Shown here piece after piece: positions 1-11,417 of a DNA stretch of 29,222 nucleotides. The notes beneath the pieces are model-generated. The model was given only the letters and a program-made list of their open reading frames with translations. It did not search any database and had not been told where the DNA came from. Origin of the DNA: a bacterium (GTDB lineage Bacteria; Bacillota_I; Bacilli_A; Mycoplasmatales; Mycoplasmoidaceae); NCBI GenBank assembly GCA_017633195.1, contig JAGBPV010000051.1, positions 1-29,222 on the forward strand, in the 5' to 3' direction. Numbering within the stretch: position 1 is the stretch's first letter; each line of letters begins with the position of its first letter. The translations under genes were made by a program, and so were the position numbers.

Positions 1-2638
1 AATAATTACCTAAATTTAATAATGCAGCATAACTATGACCTGCAAAATAACTAAAGTAATTTGTTCCTTTTGGTCATAATACTAAAGCAATATGTTCATT
101 ACTTCTAAAAACATTAAATGTATCTTGTACTGTTCCATAAGGTCCATAAATTCCTCAAGTTGGGTCTAAAGTAATTCATCCACCTAATTGTTCATCTCAA
201 ACTTGCATTCAAGCATGGTCAATATATGAAAAACTAAAATAATTTGGTGGAGTATCACATCATCCAACTACTACTCTTGAAACTAATCCAGCCATCATGC
301 ACATTACAGAAGCTAAAGCAGCATAATTTCCACATACTCCTTGTAAGTGATTAAAAGTTTGAACAATTGTATGATAATATGTATAACTATATGTATATAC
401 CATATTGTGAGTAACTCATTCATTAATTGCTACAGCTTTTTCATATGTGCTTTCACAATGAGCAGTAATTTCTTTCACTTTTTGTCACATTGCAGCACTT
501 GGAGTTAATCCATTACTTGCATTGAAATCATCTTCTAAAGTTCCATCACTATATCCAGTATAATTAGATACTAAACAAAAGTTTCTAACAGCTCAACTAC
601 ATCCACGACCATAATAACCACTTCAAAAACTACTTCCACCTGTTCATGTATTTGAATTAGGTGCATAAAAAGAATTCATATTTACTGTAAATGTATAATT
701 ATATCCATTACTATTATCACTATAATTTATTGGAATACAGTTACCATTAAAAATAGCTTTGTATAAATTATTTCCACTATCAGGATTGATTGTTAAAGTT
801 AAAGTATTGTTAAAATTAGGATTGAATTTTAAATTTTGTAGTTCTTGTTCTATTTGTGTTGTACAACTTGAAGTTGAAACTGCTTCATTAATATCAACTG
901 TACTAGAAATTGTTTTATTTTGTGCATTAATATAAGTATCAGTTAAAGTCATTTGAATTGGATGAGTCTTAGGAATTATATTTGAATTTGGATCATATCC
1001 AGAATTGTATGAAGATGTATATGGATCATTGAAATTTGGCATTGTAGAACTGCTATTATTTCATAATTGGTAAGTTCCAGTATATCCATCTGGTAAGATT
1101 CCAAAATTTGCTCCATCAAATTGAAATAATAATCCAGAATTAATTGGATTTGCTCCTAATAAATAACCATTATATGCTAAACATCCTTCACAATCAACTT
1201 GAATTTTTGTTCCTAAAGTTAATGGTGAACTTACTGTTACTGGAATATTAAAATATCCTTGACTATTACTAATGCCATAATAAGTTTGACCATTTATTGT
1301 AGCAACAACATCATGATTTGCTAATGCTGTTCCTGTTAAATTAAATGTGTTACTTGTATCTTGCAAACAATTTATGTTTACATGTAAAACATTTTCATAA
1401 GGAATTAATCCTTGTTTAGTAATAACATAATAATTCATTTCATTGTGTTGAGATAAATAACTATCTTTAAAACCTAAAGATAATCCACATTCACTTAATG
1501 TATTACCATTAATTTCATTTGCAGGTAAACCATTAGACAAAACACAATTTCCACCACTATTTCAAATACTATTTCCAATCGTATCTCTAATTCCAATTAC
1601 ATCACCATAATTAATTAGTAATGAATTTTTAATATAATTATCATTATCATTTGAATAAAGTTCTTGTAATGTATCTGGATTATATAAATTTAATGTAAAT
1701 TGACCATTATCATTATAAAAAGGATTTGTTCAATAAAAAGTTAAATTATTACTATTTGCTATAGTTTTAAACCCATATGCTTGATAAATAGTACTTCCAC
1801 TATAACTAATAATTGCTGTATCTTGTAAATTAGCATTTGAAGTAAAAGGAACAGAAGCTGAAAAATCTGGTGAAGTTCTTCTTTGAGTAATGCTATTAGA
1901 ATTACTTGGTTTATTAAAAACATTATCATCAGAACTTACAGCATTATTATATAGATTTTGTACTTGTGGCATTCATGAAACAACTTGTCATCTATTTCCA
2001 CCATATACATATCCATATACTGCTAGATTTTGAATAATATACTTCACACATCTAGCAAAATTACCCATGTTATTATTATTGTTAAAAGGAGCTAATGAAG
2101 CAGTTTTGTTTCAAGAACAATTTGATGGTAAGTTAATAACAGTTCCTTGTTTAAATGGATTATTACTAAAAGCATTATTACCTAAGGTTGTTAAATATGG
2201 AGGAAGGGTTAAACTTGTTAATAAATTATTAGCAAAAGCATCTGCACCAATAACTTTTATTGTATTTGGTAATGATAAACTTGTAATACCTTTGTTATAA
2301 CAAGCACCTTGTGCAATTGCAGTTACTTTATAAAATGTATTATTATTTTGAATAATTCCAGGAACTTTAAAATTTCCTAGATTATTGGTTGTATTAATGA
2401 TAGTTGCAGTATTTTTTGAAGTATTTAAACTATATGTAATATTTCCAATAGTAACAGATGAACTAGGCATGGATAATAAAAATCCATTAGCATTATAATA
2501 ATTTGCATTATTTAAACTAGTTATATTTGTATTTTCACTATTAGATTTATGGTTTGATAATGTAACACCTAATCCAACACCAGTACTAATAATTAAAATA
2601 CTTGCAAATGTCATTAACGAAATATATTTCTTTTTCAT
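1..2638 (-). CDS. Exported LRR / Ig-like / transglutaminase-like surface protein, copy 1 (3'-truncated by window edge)
   Basis: The protein reads from ATG 2638 with TGA as Trp and has no TAA/TAG up to the window edge. Compared with copy 2, about 41 C-terminal residues lie outside. The N-terminus is basic (MKKK) with a hydrophobic stretch at residues 5-28 and no lipobox, so it is exported or anchored but not a lipoprotein. Residues about 50-175 form a BspA-type leucine-rich region (ITSLSLPNTI, LTSLTLPPYL). Residues about 410-490 resemble a bacterial Ig-like module. The C-terminus is a transglutaminase-like core with Cys769 (GVCGNYA), His808 (DHAW) and Asp825 (LDPTW), so the catalytic triad is complete. 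It starts 41 bases after the lipoprotein gene, with a good ribosome site (AAAGGAAGAG). By family it could be a transglutaminase or a papain-like cysteine protease acting outside the cell. The substrate is unknown. Confidence 0.85.
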
Positions 2639-2679
2639 AATTCTCTTCCTTTATTAAACAAAATATTTTTTAATAAATT

Positions 2680-5412
2680 TTAAACTGTTGAACCATCTGT
2701 ATAAGTTACTAAAATATTTTGACTTCTTGCAGTATAAGTAACATTATTAACTACATAAGTACAAATGCAGTAATAAGTAAATGATTGGTTGATTAATTTT
2801 GAATTTGGATCTAATGTAAAATTTGCTGAACTATTTGTTGAAACTAAAGTACCTGTTATATTATTATTGGCCATTTCATTACCTGAAACTTCATATAAAC
2901 TATAAGAAGCTTTGCTTGCATAAGGAAAGAAAGATGGGAAGAATAAAATAGTTTTATTTCCACCTTCTACATCATCAATTCTAATATATTGTGAAGTTTG
3001 CATATTTCAAATAATAGTGTGTGTAACTGGTTGAGTAATATTATTAAAATAAGTTGGTAATGCATTATTTGAATTTGAACTAGTAATATTCATTGTATAA
3101 ACGCTTGAATTTAAATCATAAGTATTAATTGCAATAAATTGATTATTTAAACTAGTATTACTACTATTGCTTAATTCTCATCCAACACTACCATTATATG
3201 TATTTGAATTAGAACATGAAACATTCATTTCACTATCACCAAAATTACTAATTGAACCTGAATTTAAAAAGACACTATTTAAAAATGGCATTGTTAATTC
3301 TAAAGTTGCACCTTTTTTTATTGAACTATCTAAAGAAGAATTAGAATTGTTTAAAATTAAAGTATTTAATACTGATAAATTTGCTGTTAATAACTTATTA
3401 GCATTAAATGAAACACTATTAATCTTAAAATATTGATTAAAGTTTGAAACAGTTACATTTGATGCTAATTGTCATTCTTTTGCTGAAGTATTAATAAATG
3501 GCAAAATAGCACCTGGAGAAGTTTCAAAATAATTTAACAAGATACTATTTAAATTTGTATTAATATAGTTATTTAATTTAGTAGTATATGTTTTAATTTC
3601 AGATAAATTATTTTCTAAAATAGTAAATTTAAATAAATAAGTTAATGCAGAAGCATTTATATCATTATCCCAACTAACTTGCATTCTTACAACATAAATA
3701 CCAGTATTTGTAAATACTTTTGTAAAGTTAGGTTGATTTGAACCTATTGAAACAAAACCTGTATTTGTTAACATTGATCAGTTGTATTCAACATTTGACA
3801 AATTAATATCAGGTGGTAAAAAACTTAAATTAAAAGTTTGTCCACTTGTACCATTAATGTCATTGTAATTTGAACCAGGTTGTATTGTTTCATTTACATT
3901 ATTATTTTTAAATTGTGTTCAAATTGAATTTGGCGCTTTTGTATAAATTGTAACAATATTACTATATAAATTTGTTGCTTCATTAGCAAGTTTAATATTA
4001 ATAGCAATTTCACTTGCTAAATCACTAAGTATTAATTGATTATCTTGTAAACTTGCTTTAAATAATGTGGATGCATCAGTAATTGGCAATCATTCATTAT
4101 TATTACTTGCAACTTCATATAATATGTCATTTACATTATAAGTAATTCCTGGAACATTATTATTTATAGTTAAAACACATTCATTGCTTTTACTTAAATC
4201 TAAAGTAATTGTAGAAGTTTGAGGATTAAGATTTGGATTAGTAATTGTAACTCCACCTTGTTTATTACAGTTAATAGTTACCGAATTAGAAGTCATAATA
4301 ACTTTATTAGTTAAAGCATCTTGGATTTGTAAATAATAAGTAACTATTCCATAGTGTGCAATTTCTTTAATTGAATTTGCAAAATTTTGGAATTGGTTAG
4401 AAGCATTAGTATTTGTTAACTGTGTTTTTACAATATTTGGTGATGTGTTACTTGCAGTATTTACTTCTTCTACTAAATAATAATTAATTAGACTTGAACT
4501 TACAGGTTTGTATTGTTCAAAAGAAAGATTATATGTTTCATTTACATAACAATTTAAATTGACTGATTGAATGTTTGATTTAAATGCTGGTGTAGCATAT
4601 AAAAATAAAGGATTATTATTAATTGTAATCGTTGTTGAAGTAGTGATATTTGATTGATTATTATTTGGATTTATTAAAGTTGCAGTTAATGTTGCTGTTG
4701 CAAAATTATTGGTTGATGGAAGTAATGAATTTTGTATAAAATTTGAAACATATGAAGGTATAGTAAATCCTTCATTCATGCTAGAAACTGTTGTTTTATA
4801 AATATTAGAATTATCAAGTTGTAATGAATATTCAATTTCACACCCATTTTGTCAATTTTGAATAATTGGTTTGATATTAAATGAAGTTCAACTTCCACCA
4901 TTTTGTAAATTTAAATTGTAATTAGTTTGTGCAAAAGCAATACTTGTTCAAATACCATTATTGATTTGAACATTAATTGTTGATAATGCTTTGTTTTCAT
5001 AATCAATAATTACTTGAATAGGTTTTTTATTAGAATATGATAAATTAGCTGGTAAATTGATTTTTAAATTTTTTTGTAATTCTTGTAATTGTTGTTTTGA
5101 ACAACTATTTGAGATCTTTTTTAAAATTTCTTTTAAAATTTCAGATTTTAGTAAAGTTGGATTGTAATTTTTACTAGAAGCAATAGTGATTGTTTTATTA
5201 TTTTTGATTTGTTGCAAAATGAGATTGTTTTCATTAGTTGAATTTGTTATAGAAGATATTTTATTAACATTACTTTTTAAATGATTATTAGTATTGTTAT
5301 TTGATTTTGATAATGAACATCCAACTGCTGTTGCTATAACAATAGCAGACAAAGCAAGGACTGATATTGAACCTAATAAAAGATGTTTAATTTTTTTGGA
5401 TTTTTTATTCAT
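2680..5412 (-). CDS. Ig/PKD-repeat surface lipoprotein, copy 1 (910 aa)
   Basis: One continuous frame from ATG 5412 to TAA 2680 when TGA is Trp. A lysine-rich start is followed by a hydrophobic segment and a lipobox ending VG-Cys32, so this is a secreted lipoprotein anchored at the membrane. Visible modules are an N-terminal conserved region, an Ig-like beta domain at about residues 270-382 ending SVTINC, a PKD-like region at about 510-600 (VEYNW, then TNTGIYVVRMQVSW), and a second Ig-like domain at about 803-910 ending ILVTY. The two Ig-like units share a similar C-terminal strand pattern and are probably related. There is no C-terminal membrane anchor and no recognisable enzyme domain. It is the first gene of a pair with the transglutaminase-like gene. 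Its nearest Shine-Dalgarno sequence (AAAGG) lies an unusual 16 bases upstream of the ATG. Adhesion or substrate binding is an inference from domain type only. Confidence 0.82.
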
Positions 5413-5600
5413 AATACTTAATCATTTACCTTTCTAAAGCATATTAAATATATTCAAAATATGATATATCTTACAGTTTGTTAATCTTTGTATAAAAAAA
5501 TAAAGTGAGAAATTAGTAAATAAATTTCTATATAATTTTAAATCTTTTTTATTTATTTTTATTATGCAAATTTTATGTATTTTAATCAAAACAAAGTATA

Positions 5601-5642
5601 AATATAAATTGCAAATAAATTGAATAATTTACAATTTATATT
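5601..5642. terminator. 11-bp perfect inverted repeat, possible terminator downstream of transglutaminase copy 2
   Basis: Arms AATATAAATTG (5601-5611) and CAATTTATATT (5632-5642) are perfect complements with a 20-base loop. They lie 33 bases after the stop of the copy 2 transglutaminase-like gene. The stem is entirely AT-rich except for one G-C pair and lacks a clean U tract, so termination is only suggested. The rest of the 262-base gap 5413-5674 shows no gene and no clear promoter for the next lipoprotein. Confidence 0.35.
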
Positions 5643-5674
5643 ATTTTAAAAAATCCAATAAAGTTTATCTTAAT

Positions 5675-8434
5675 TTAATAACTTACAACATCAGCTTCTG
5701 TACCTGTTAATGATGTAGTTTCTTGTAGTAATTGACTAATATATGCAGCATTTTGCATTGGATAAAATGTTTCAAGTTCTCCACCACTATAACCAAAATA
5801 ATTACCTAAATTTAATAATGCAGCATAACTATGACCTGCAAAATAACTGAAGTAATTTGTTGTTGGTGGTCATAATACTAAAGCAACAAGTTCATTACTT
5901 CTAAAAATATTAAATGTATCTTGTACTGTTCCATAAGGTCCAAAGATTCCTCAAGTTGGATCTAAAGTAATTCATCCACCTAATTGTTCATCCCAAACTT
6001 GCATTCATGCGTGATTAGTATTTGATGAACTAAAATAATTTGCTGAACTTTCACAATTTCCAACAATAACTCTTGAAACTAATCCAGCCATCATGCACAT
6101 TACTGAAGCTAAATCAGCATAATTACCACATTCTCCTTCTAAATGATTGAAAGTTTGAGCAATTGTATGACCATATGAATAACTACTTGTATAAACCATA
6201 TTTTTAGTAACTCATTCATTAATAGCAAGGACTTTTTCATATGTACTTTCACAATGTGCAGTAATTTCTTCAACTTTTTGTCACATTGCTGGTGTTGGAT
6301 CATAGAAATTTGCTTTATTATAATCATCTTCATATTGCCCATAACCAATATAAGGACAATTTGATACTAAACAGAAATTTCTAGCACCTCAAGTATCTGC
6401 ACGTCCATTTGCACCAGTTCCACAACTACTTCCTTCTGTATAGCTATCTGCACCTGGTGCATAAAAAGAGTTTTGTGTTACAGTAAATGTATAATCCATT
6501 AAACCATTATTTTCTGTAATATTATTTGGAATACAAATTCCGTTAGAAATAACTTTATATAAAGGTTGAATAGCAAGTGGATTAATTGCTAAAGTTAAAG
6601 TATTAGTGAAATTAGGATTAAATTTTAAATTTTGCAATTGTTGTTCTAATTGTGATGTACAGTTTTCATTTGCTGTTTGATAATTAATATTGATTGAACT
6701 TGATACTTCTTTACCTTGAGCATTAGTATAAGTATCAGTTAAAGTCATTTGAAGTGCTCCACCACTTGGAATTGATATATTAGCATTTGGATTATATCCA
6801 GTATTGTTTGATGATGTATATGGATTATTAAAATATGGCATAGTTGAATTACTATTATTTCATAATTGGTAAGTTCCACTATATCCATCTGGTAAAATTC
6901 CAAAATTAGCATTGTTAAATTGAAACAATAATCCTGAATTAATTGGGTTTGCTCCTAATAAATAACCATTATATGCTAAACATCCTTCACAACTAACTTG
7001 AACTTTTGTTCCTAATGATAATATTGAACTTGTTGTTATAGGAATACTAAAATATCCATCACTATTACTTAACCCATCATATAATTGATTGTTTATTAAA
7101 ACAGTTACTACATGATTTGCTAATGCTGTTCCCGTTAAATTAAATTTATTACTTGTATCTTGTAAGCAATTTATATTAACATGCAACACATTTTGATAAG
7201 GAATTAAACCATCTTGAGTAATTTCATAATAATTCATTTCATTGTGTTGAGATAAATAACTATCTTTAAATCCCAAAGAAAATCCACATTCATTTAATGT
7301 GCTTCCATTAATTTCATCTGCAGGTAAACCATTAGATAAAACACAATTTCCCCCACTATTTCAAATACTATTTCCAATCGTATCTTTAATTCCTATTACA
7401 TCACCATAATTAATTAATAGTGAATTTTTAGTATAAGTATTATTATTAGAATAAAGTTCTTGTAATGTATCTGGATTGTATAAATTTAATGTAAATTCAC
7501 CATTATCATTATAAGAAGGATTCTTTCAATAAAAAGTTAAATTATTACTATTTGCTATAGTATTAAATCCATATGCTTGATAAACATCATTACCACTATA
7601 ACTAACAATTGCTGTGTCTTGTAAACTTGCATTTGCTAAAAAAGGAATTGCAGCAGAAAAAGTTGATGATGTTTTTCTTTGTGCAACTGTATTTGAATTA
7701 TCTACTGTATTAAAAATATTATTGTTTGATGTAACAGCATTTGCAAAAAGATTTGCTACTTGTGGCATTCATGAAACAATTTGTCATCTATTTGCACCAT
7801 ATACATATCCATATACTGCTAGATTTTGAATGATATACTTTACACATCTAGCAAAATTACCCATGTTATTATTGTTGTTAAAAGGCGCTAATATAGCATC
7901 CTTATTTCAAGAACAATCAGTAGGTAAAATAATAACAGTTCCTGATTTAAAAGGATTATTACTAAAAGCATTATTGCCTAAACTTGTTAAATATGGTGGA
8001 AGTGTTAAAGTTGTTAATAAATTATTTGCAAAAGCATCTGCAGCAATTGATTTAATGGTATTTGGTAATGTTAAAGCAGTAATTTGTTTATTATAACAAG
8101 CTCCTTGTCCAATTGCAGTTACTGTATAAAATGTATTATTATTTTGAATAATTCCAGGAACTTTAAAATTTCCTAGATTATTGCTTGTATTAATAATAGT
8201 TGCAGTATTGTTTGAAGTATTTAAACTATATGTAATGTTTCCAATAGTAATTACAGAACTTGGTGTACTTAATAAAAAACCATCATTATTATAATAATTT
8301 ACATTATTAAAAGTAGTTGTATTTGAAGTTTGAGTATTGTTTTTATTTGATGATAATGTTATACCTAATGAAACCCCAGTAGTAATTGTTAAAACACTTG
8401 CAATTGTAAGTAAACTAATATATTTCTTTTTCAT
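5675..8434 (-). CDS. Exported LRR / Ig-like / transglutaminase-like surface protein, copy 2 (919 aa, complete)
   Basis: Complete frame from ATG 8434 (ribosome site AAGGAG, 6-base spacing) to TAA 5675 with TGA as Trp. The architecture matches copy 1: MKKK plus hydrophobic segment without lipobox, BspA-type leucine-rich region (LTLPNTI, LTTLTLPPYL) at about 50-175, Ig-like module at about 410-490, and transglutaminase core with Cys769 (GECGNYA), His808 (NHAW) and Asp825 (LDPTW). The triad has the same residue numbers as copy 1, so insertions and deletions have stayed balanced over more than 800 residues. About 40 residues follow the end of the copy 1 sequence and finish in DVVSY. Many cysteines are conserved between copies (for example CEGC, NFC, AHC, VMC), unusual for mollicute exported proteins and possibly disulfide-forming. 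Enzymatic direction (cross-linking or proteolysis) cannot be read from sequence. Confidence 0.87.
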
Positions 8435-8474
8435 GATTTACTCCTTAAATATCTTAATTTTTTTAACAAAAGCT

Positions 8475-11228
8475 TTAAATTGTTGAACCATCAGTATAAG
8501 TTACTAAGATGTTTTGACTTCTTGCAGTATAAGTAACATTATTAATGACATAAGTACATACACAATAATAAGTAAAAGATTGACCAATTAATGAAGAATT
8601 TGGACTAATTTCAAAATTTGGTGAACTACTTGTAGAAACCAAAGTACCAGTTATAGTAGTATTACTCATTTCATTACCTGAAACTTTATATAAACTATAA
8701 GATACACTACTTGGATTTGGAAAAAATGAAGGAAAGAATAAGATGGTTTTTTGTCCACCTTCAACATCATCAATTCTAATATATTGTGAAGTTTGCATGT
8801 TTCAAATAATAGTGTTTGTAATTTGATGAATATTATTTATATTAAAGTAACTAGGTAAAGCATCATTTGAATTTGAACTAGTAATATTCATCTTAAAATC
8901 ATTTTGATTAACACCATAAATATTAATTGGCATAAATTGATTATTTATAGATGTATCATTTGAATTGTTTAATGTTCATCCAACTATACCATCAAATGAA
9001 TATTGATATTGATTCATATAACTTGTTATATTAATATTCATTTCACTTTCACCATAACTTGTAACAACACCTTTATTTTGAAAGTCAGTATTTAAAAATG
9101 GTGTTATTAAAGTTAAAGTAGCACCTTTATTTATTGTTGTATCTTTTGAAGAATTAGATGAATAAACTAGATTTAAACTATTTAATACTGATAAATCTAC
9201 AGTTAATAATCCATCAGAATTGAATGAAACACTATTAATGCTGAAATATTGATTAAAATTATTGTCATTTACATTTGTTGCTAATTGCAAAGATTGTGAT
9301 TCTGTACTTGTATTAATATAAGGCAAAATAACTGATGGAGAATTTTGAAAGTAATTTAATAAAATATTATTCAAATTATTATTAATATAAGTATTTAATT
9401 TAGAAGTATCAGAATTGATTGTTGATTGATTTGCTGCAACTATTGTTATTTTAAATAAATAATTCAATGCAGAAGCATTAATATCATTTTCTCAATTAAC
9501 TTGCATTCTTAAAACATAAACACCAGGATTTGTAAAAGTTTTAGTAAAATTGGATTCATTAGAACTAGTTGATACAAAACCTGTATCAGTTAACATTGAT
9601 CAGTTATATTCAACATTGGAAAGATTGATATTTGGAGGAATAAAATTTAAATTAAATGTTTCACCAATTGTTCCAGTCATTTCGTTGTAACTTGTTCCTG
9701 GTCAAATAGTTTCAGCAGCATTATTGTTTTTAAATTGAGTTCATATTGAATCAGGAGTTTTTGTATTGATTGTAACGATATTGCTATATACACCTTCTGC
9801 AGTATTAACAATTTTTACATTAATAGCAATTTGACTTGCTAAATTACTAAAGACTATTTGATTATTTTGTAGTGTAACCTTAAATAAATTAGAGATTCTA
9901 GTAATTGGTAATCATTCATTATTATTTGTTGCAATTTGATAATATATATCATCAACATAATAAGTAATTCCAGGAACATTATTATTTATAGTTAAAACAC
10001 ATTTACTAGTTTTACTTAAATCAACATTGATTGTTTTAGTTTGTTCATTAATATTTGGATTAGTAATTGTAACTCCACCTTGTTTATTACAGTTAATAGT
10101 TACTGAATTTGAAGTAATAACACTACCAGATGAACTTTCAAGTTCTAAATAATAAGTAATAGTTCCAAATTTTGCTACTTCATTAATTGAATTTACGGTT
10201 TTATTAAGAACATTAGAAGCATTATAATTTTCTAATTGTATTCTTGAAACACTTGAACCTAAATTTACAGCAGAATTTACTTCTTCTACTAAATAATAAC
10301 TATAGTTTTCATTGCTTGGTTTTTTGTATTGAATAAAAGAAAGAGTATAAACTTCATTTACAAAACAATTTAAATTAACAGATTCAATATTTTTATCAAA
10401 TGAAGAAGAAGCATATAAAAATAATGGATTATTATTAATTGTAATTTTTGCTGAAATAGTAACATTAGATTGAGCAGGGTTTGATGATATAAGAGTTGCA
10501 ACCAAAGTTGCTGTTGCAAAATTATTAGTTAATGAAAGCAAATCATTTTGAATATATGATGAAACATTTGAAGGTATAGTAAAAACTGTATTTTCATTAT
10601 TGGTTGATATTGAATAAACATTTGCATCATCAAGTTGTAATGAATATTTTATTTCACATCCATCTTGTCAATTTTGAACAATTGGTTTAATCTTCAATGA
10701 AGATAAACTATCTCCATTTTGTAAATTAATATTATAGTTAGTTTGTGCAAAAGCAATACTTGTTCAAGTAGAATTGCTAATTAAAACATTGATATTTGAT
10801 AAAACTTTATTATCATACTCAATAGTTACTGGAAATTGTTTGTTATATAATGAAGTTGTTGAATCTAATAAATTAATTTTTAAATTATTTTCTAACTGTG
10901 TTAATTGTTTTTTTGAACATTTATTAGCAAATTTTGCTAAGATTTGTTTTAAAATTGCAGATTTTAATGATTTAGTAGTGTAAGTTTTACTAGAAGGAAT
11001 AGTGATTGTTTTATTATTTTTGATTTGTTGCAAAATAAGATTATTTTCATTAGTTGGATTTATTATAGAAGTTGTTTTATTAACATTACTTTTTAAATGA
11101 TTATTAATATTGTTATTTGATTTTGATAATGAACATCCAACTGCTGCTGCAATAACAGTTGTTGATAAAGCAATTATGGACAGTGAGCCTAATAAAATAT
11201 GTTTAATTTTTTTTGATTTATTACTCAT
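8475..11228 (-). CDS. Ig/PKD-repeat surface lipoprotein, copy 2 (917 aa)
   Basis: Reads from ATG 11228 to TAA 8475 with TGA as Trp. A GTG nine bases upstream is in frame but overlaps the AAAGGTG ribosome site, so the ATG is preferred. It also aligns with the start of copy 1. A lipobox ends VG-Cys32. The module order follows copy 1: conserved N-terminal region, Ig-like unit ending SVTINC, PKD-like region (VEYNW, TNPGVYVLRMQVNW), C-terminal Ig-like unit ending ILVTY. The signal peptide, the PKD-like core and the last 107 residues are the best conserved between copies. It is the first gene of the whole minus-strand block and is divergent from asnS. The function is unknown, probably cell-surface binding. 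Confidence 0.82.
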
Positions 11229-11349
11229 AATATACACCTTTCTTCTTAAAAAAGTTAAATTAAAATATCCAAAAAAATTGATTAATGCATATTAAAAAAC
11301 TTTTGAATTAATCTTAAAAAATTTACTATGAAAATTAATAAATGATTAA

Positions 11350-11358
11350 TGCTATAAT
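11350..11358 (+). promoter_or_regulatory. Extended -10 promoter candidate for asnS
   Basis: TGCTATAAT is an exact extended -10 element (TG-N-TATAAT) about 60 bases before the asnS ATG. A second TATAAT sits at 11379-11384, closer to the gene. Neither has a convincing -35 box. This 189-base divergent gap must also carry the lipoprotein promoter. Confidence 0.5.
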
Positions 11359-11417
11359 TATAAACTTTTATTATGTTTTATAATCTAAATATTAATATTA
11401 AACATTAGGAAAAAATA

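Larger units (their letters stand above)
1..5412 (-). repeat. Tandem duplication, unit 1 of lipoprotein + transglutaminase module
   Basis: Unit 1 carries lipoprotein copy 1 and transglutaminase-like copy 1. It repeats unit 2 in the same orientation at an offset of about 5.8 kb: the TG starts are 5796 bases apart and the lipoprotein starts 5816. DNA similarity is very strong in the transglutaminase 3' part (position 1 matches about 5801) and lower in the lipoprotein middle. Confidence 0.85.
5675..11228 (-). repeat. Tandem duplication, unit 2 of lipoprotein + transglutaminase module
   Basis: Unit 2 carries lipoprotein copy 2 and transglutaminase-like copy 2. Gene order, orientation and the roughly 40-base spacing between the two genes (2639-2679 and 8435-8474) are preserved, so the pair was duplicated together. 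Confidence 0.85.

Noticed and set aside
2067..2300. Plus-strand frame opposite the leucine-rich region, with a similar one at 7830-8096
   Set aside because: Both copies lie antisense to the conserved LRR coding sequence, so their mutual similarity only reflects the duplication.
2680..5412. Splitting the lipoprotein regions into several small genes or pseudogene fragments
   Set aside because: Every break is a TGA. All pieces share one frame, TAA/TAG are absent, and the same continuity holds in the second copy.
6139..6348. Minus-strand frame MVMGNMKMIII
   Set aside because: Shadow frame within the transglutaminase core, whose catalytic Cys codon lies beside it in the true frame.
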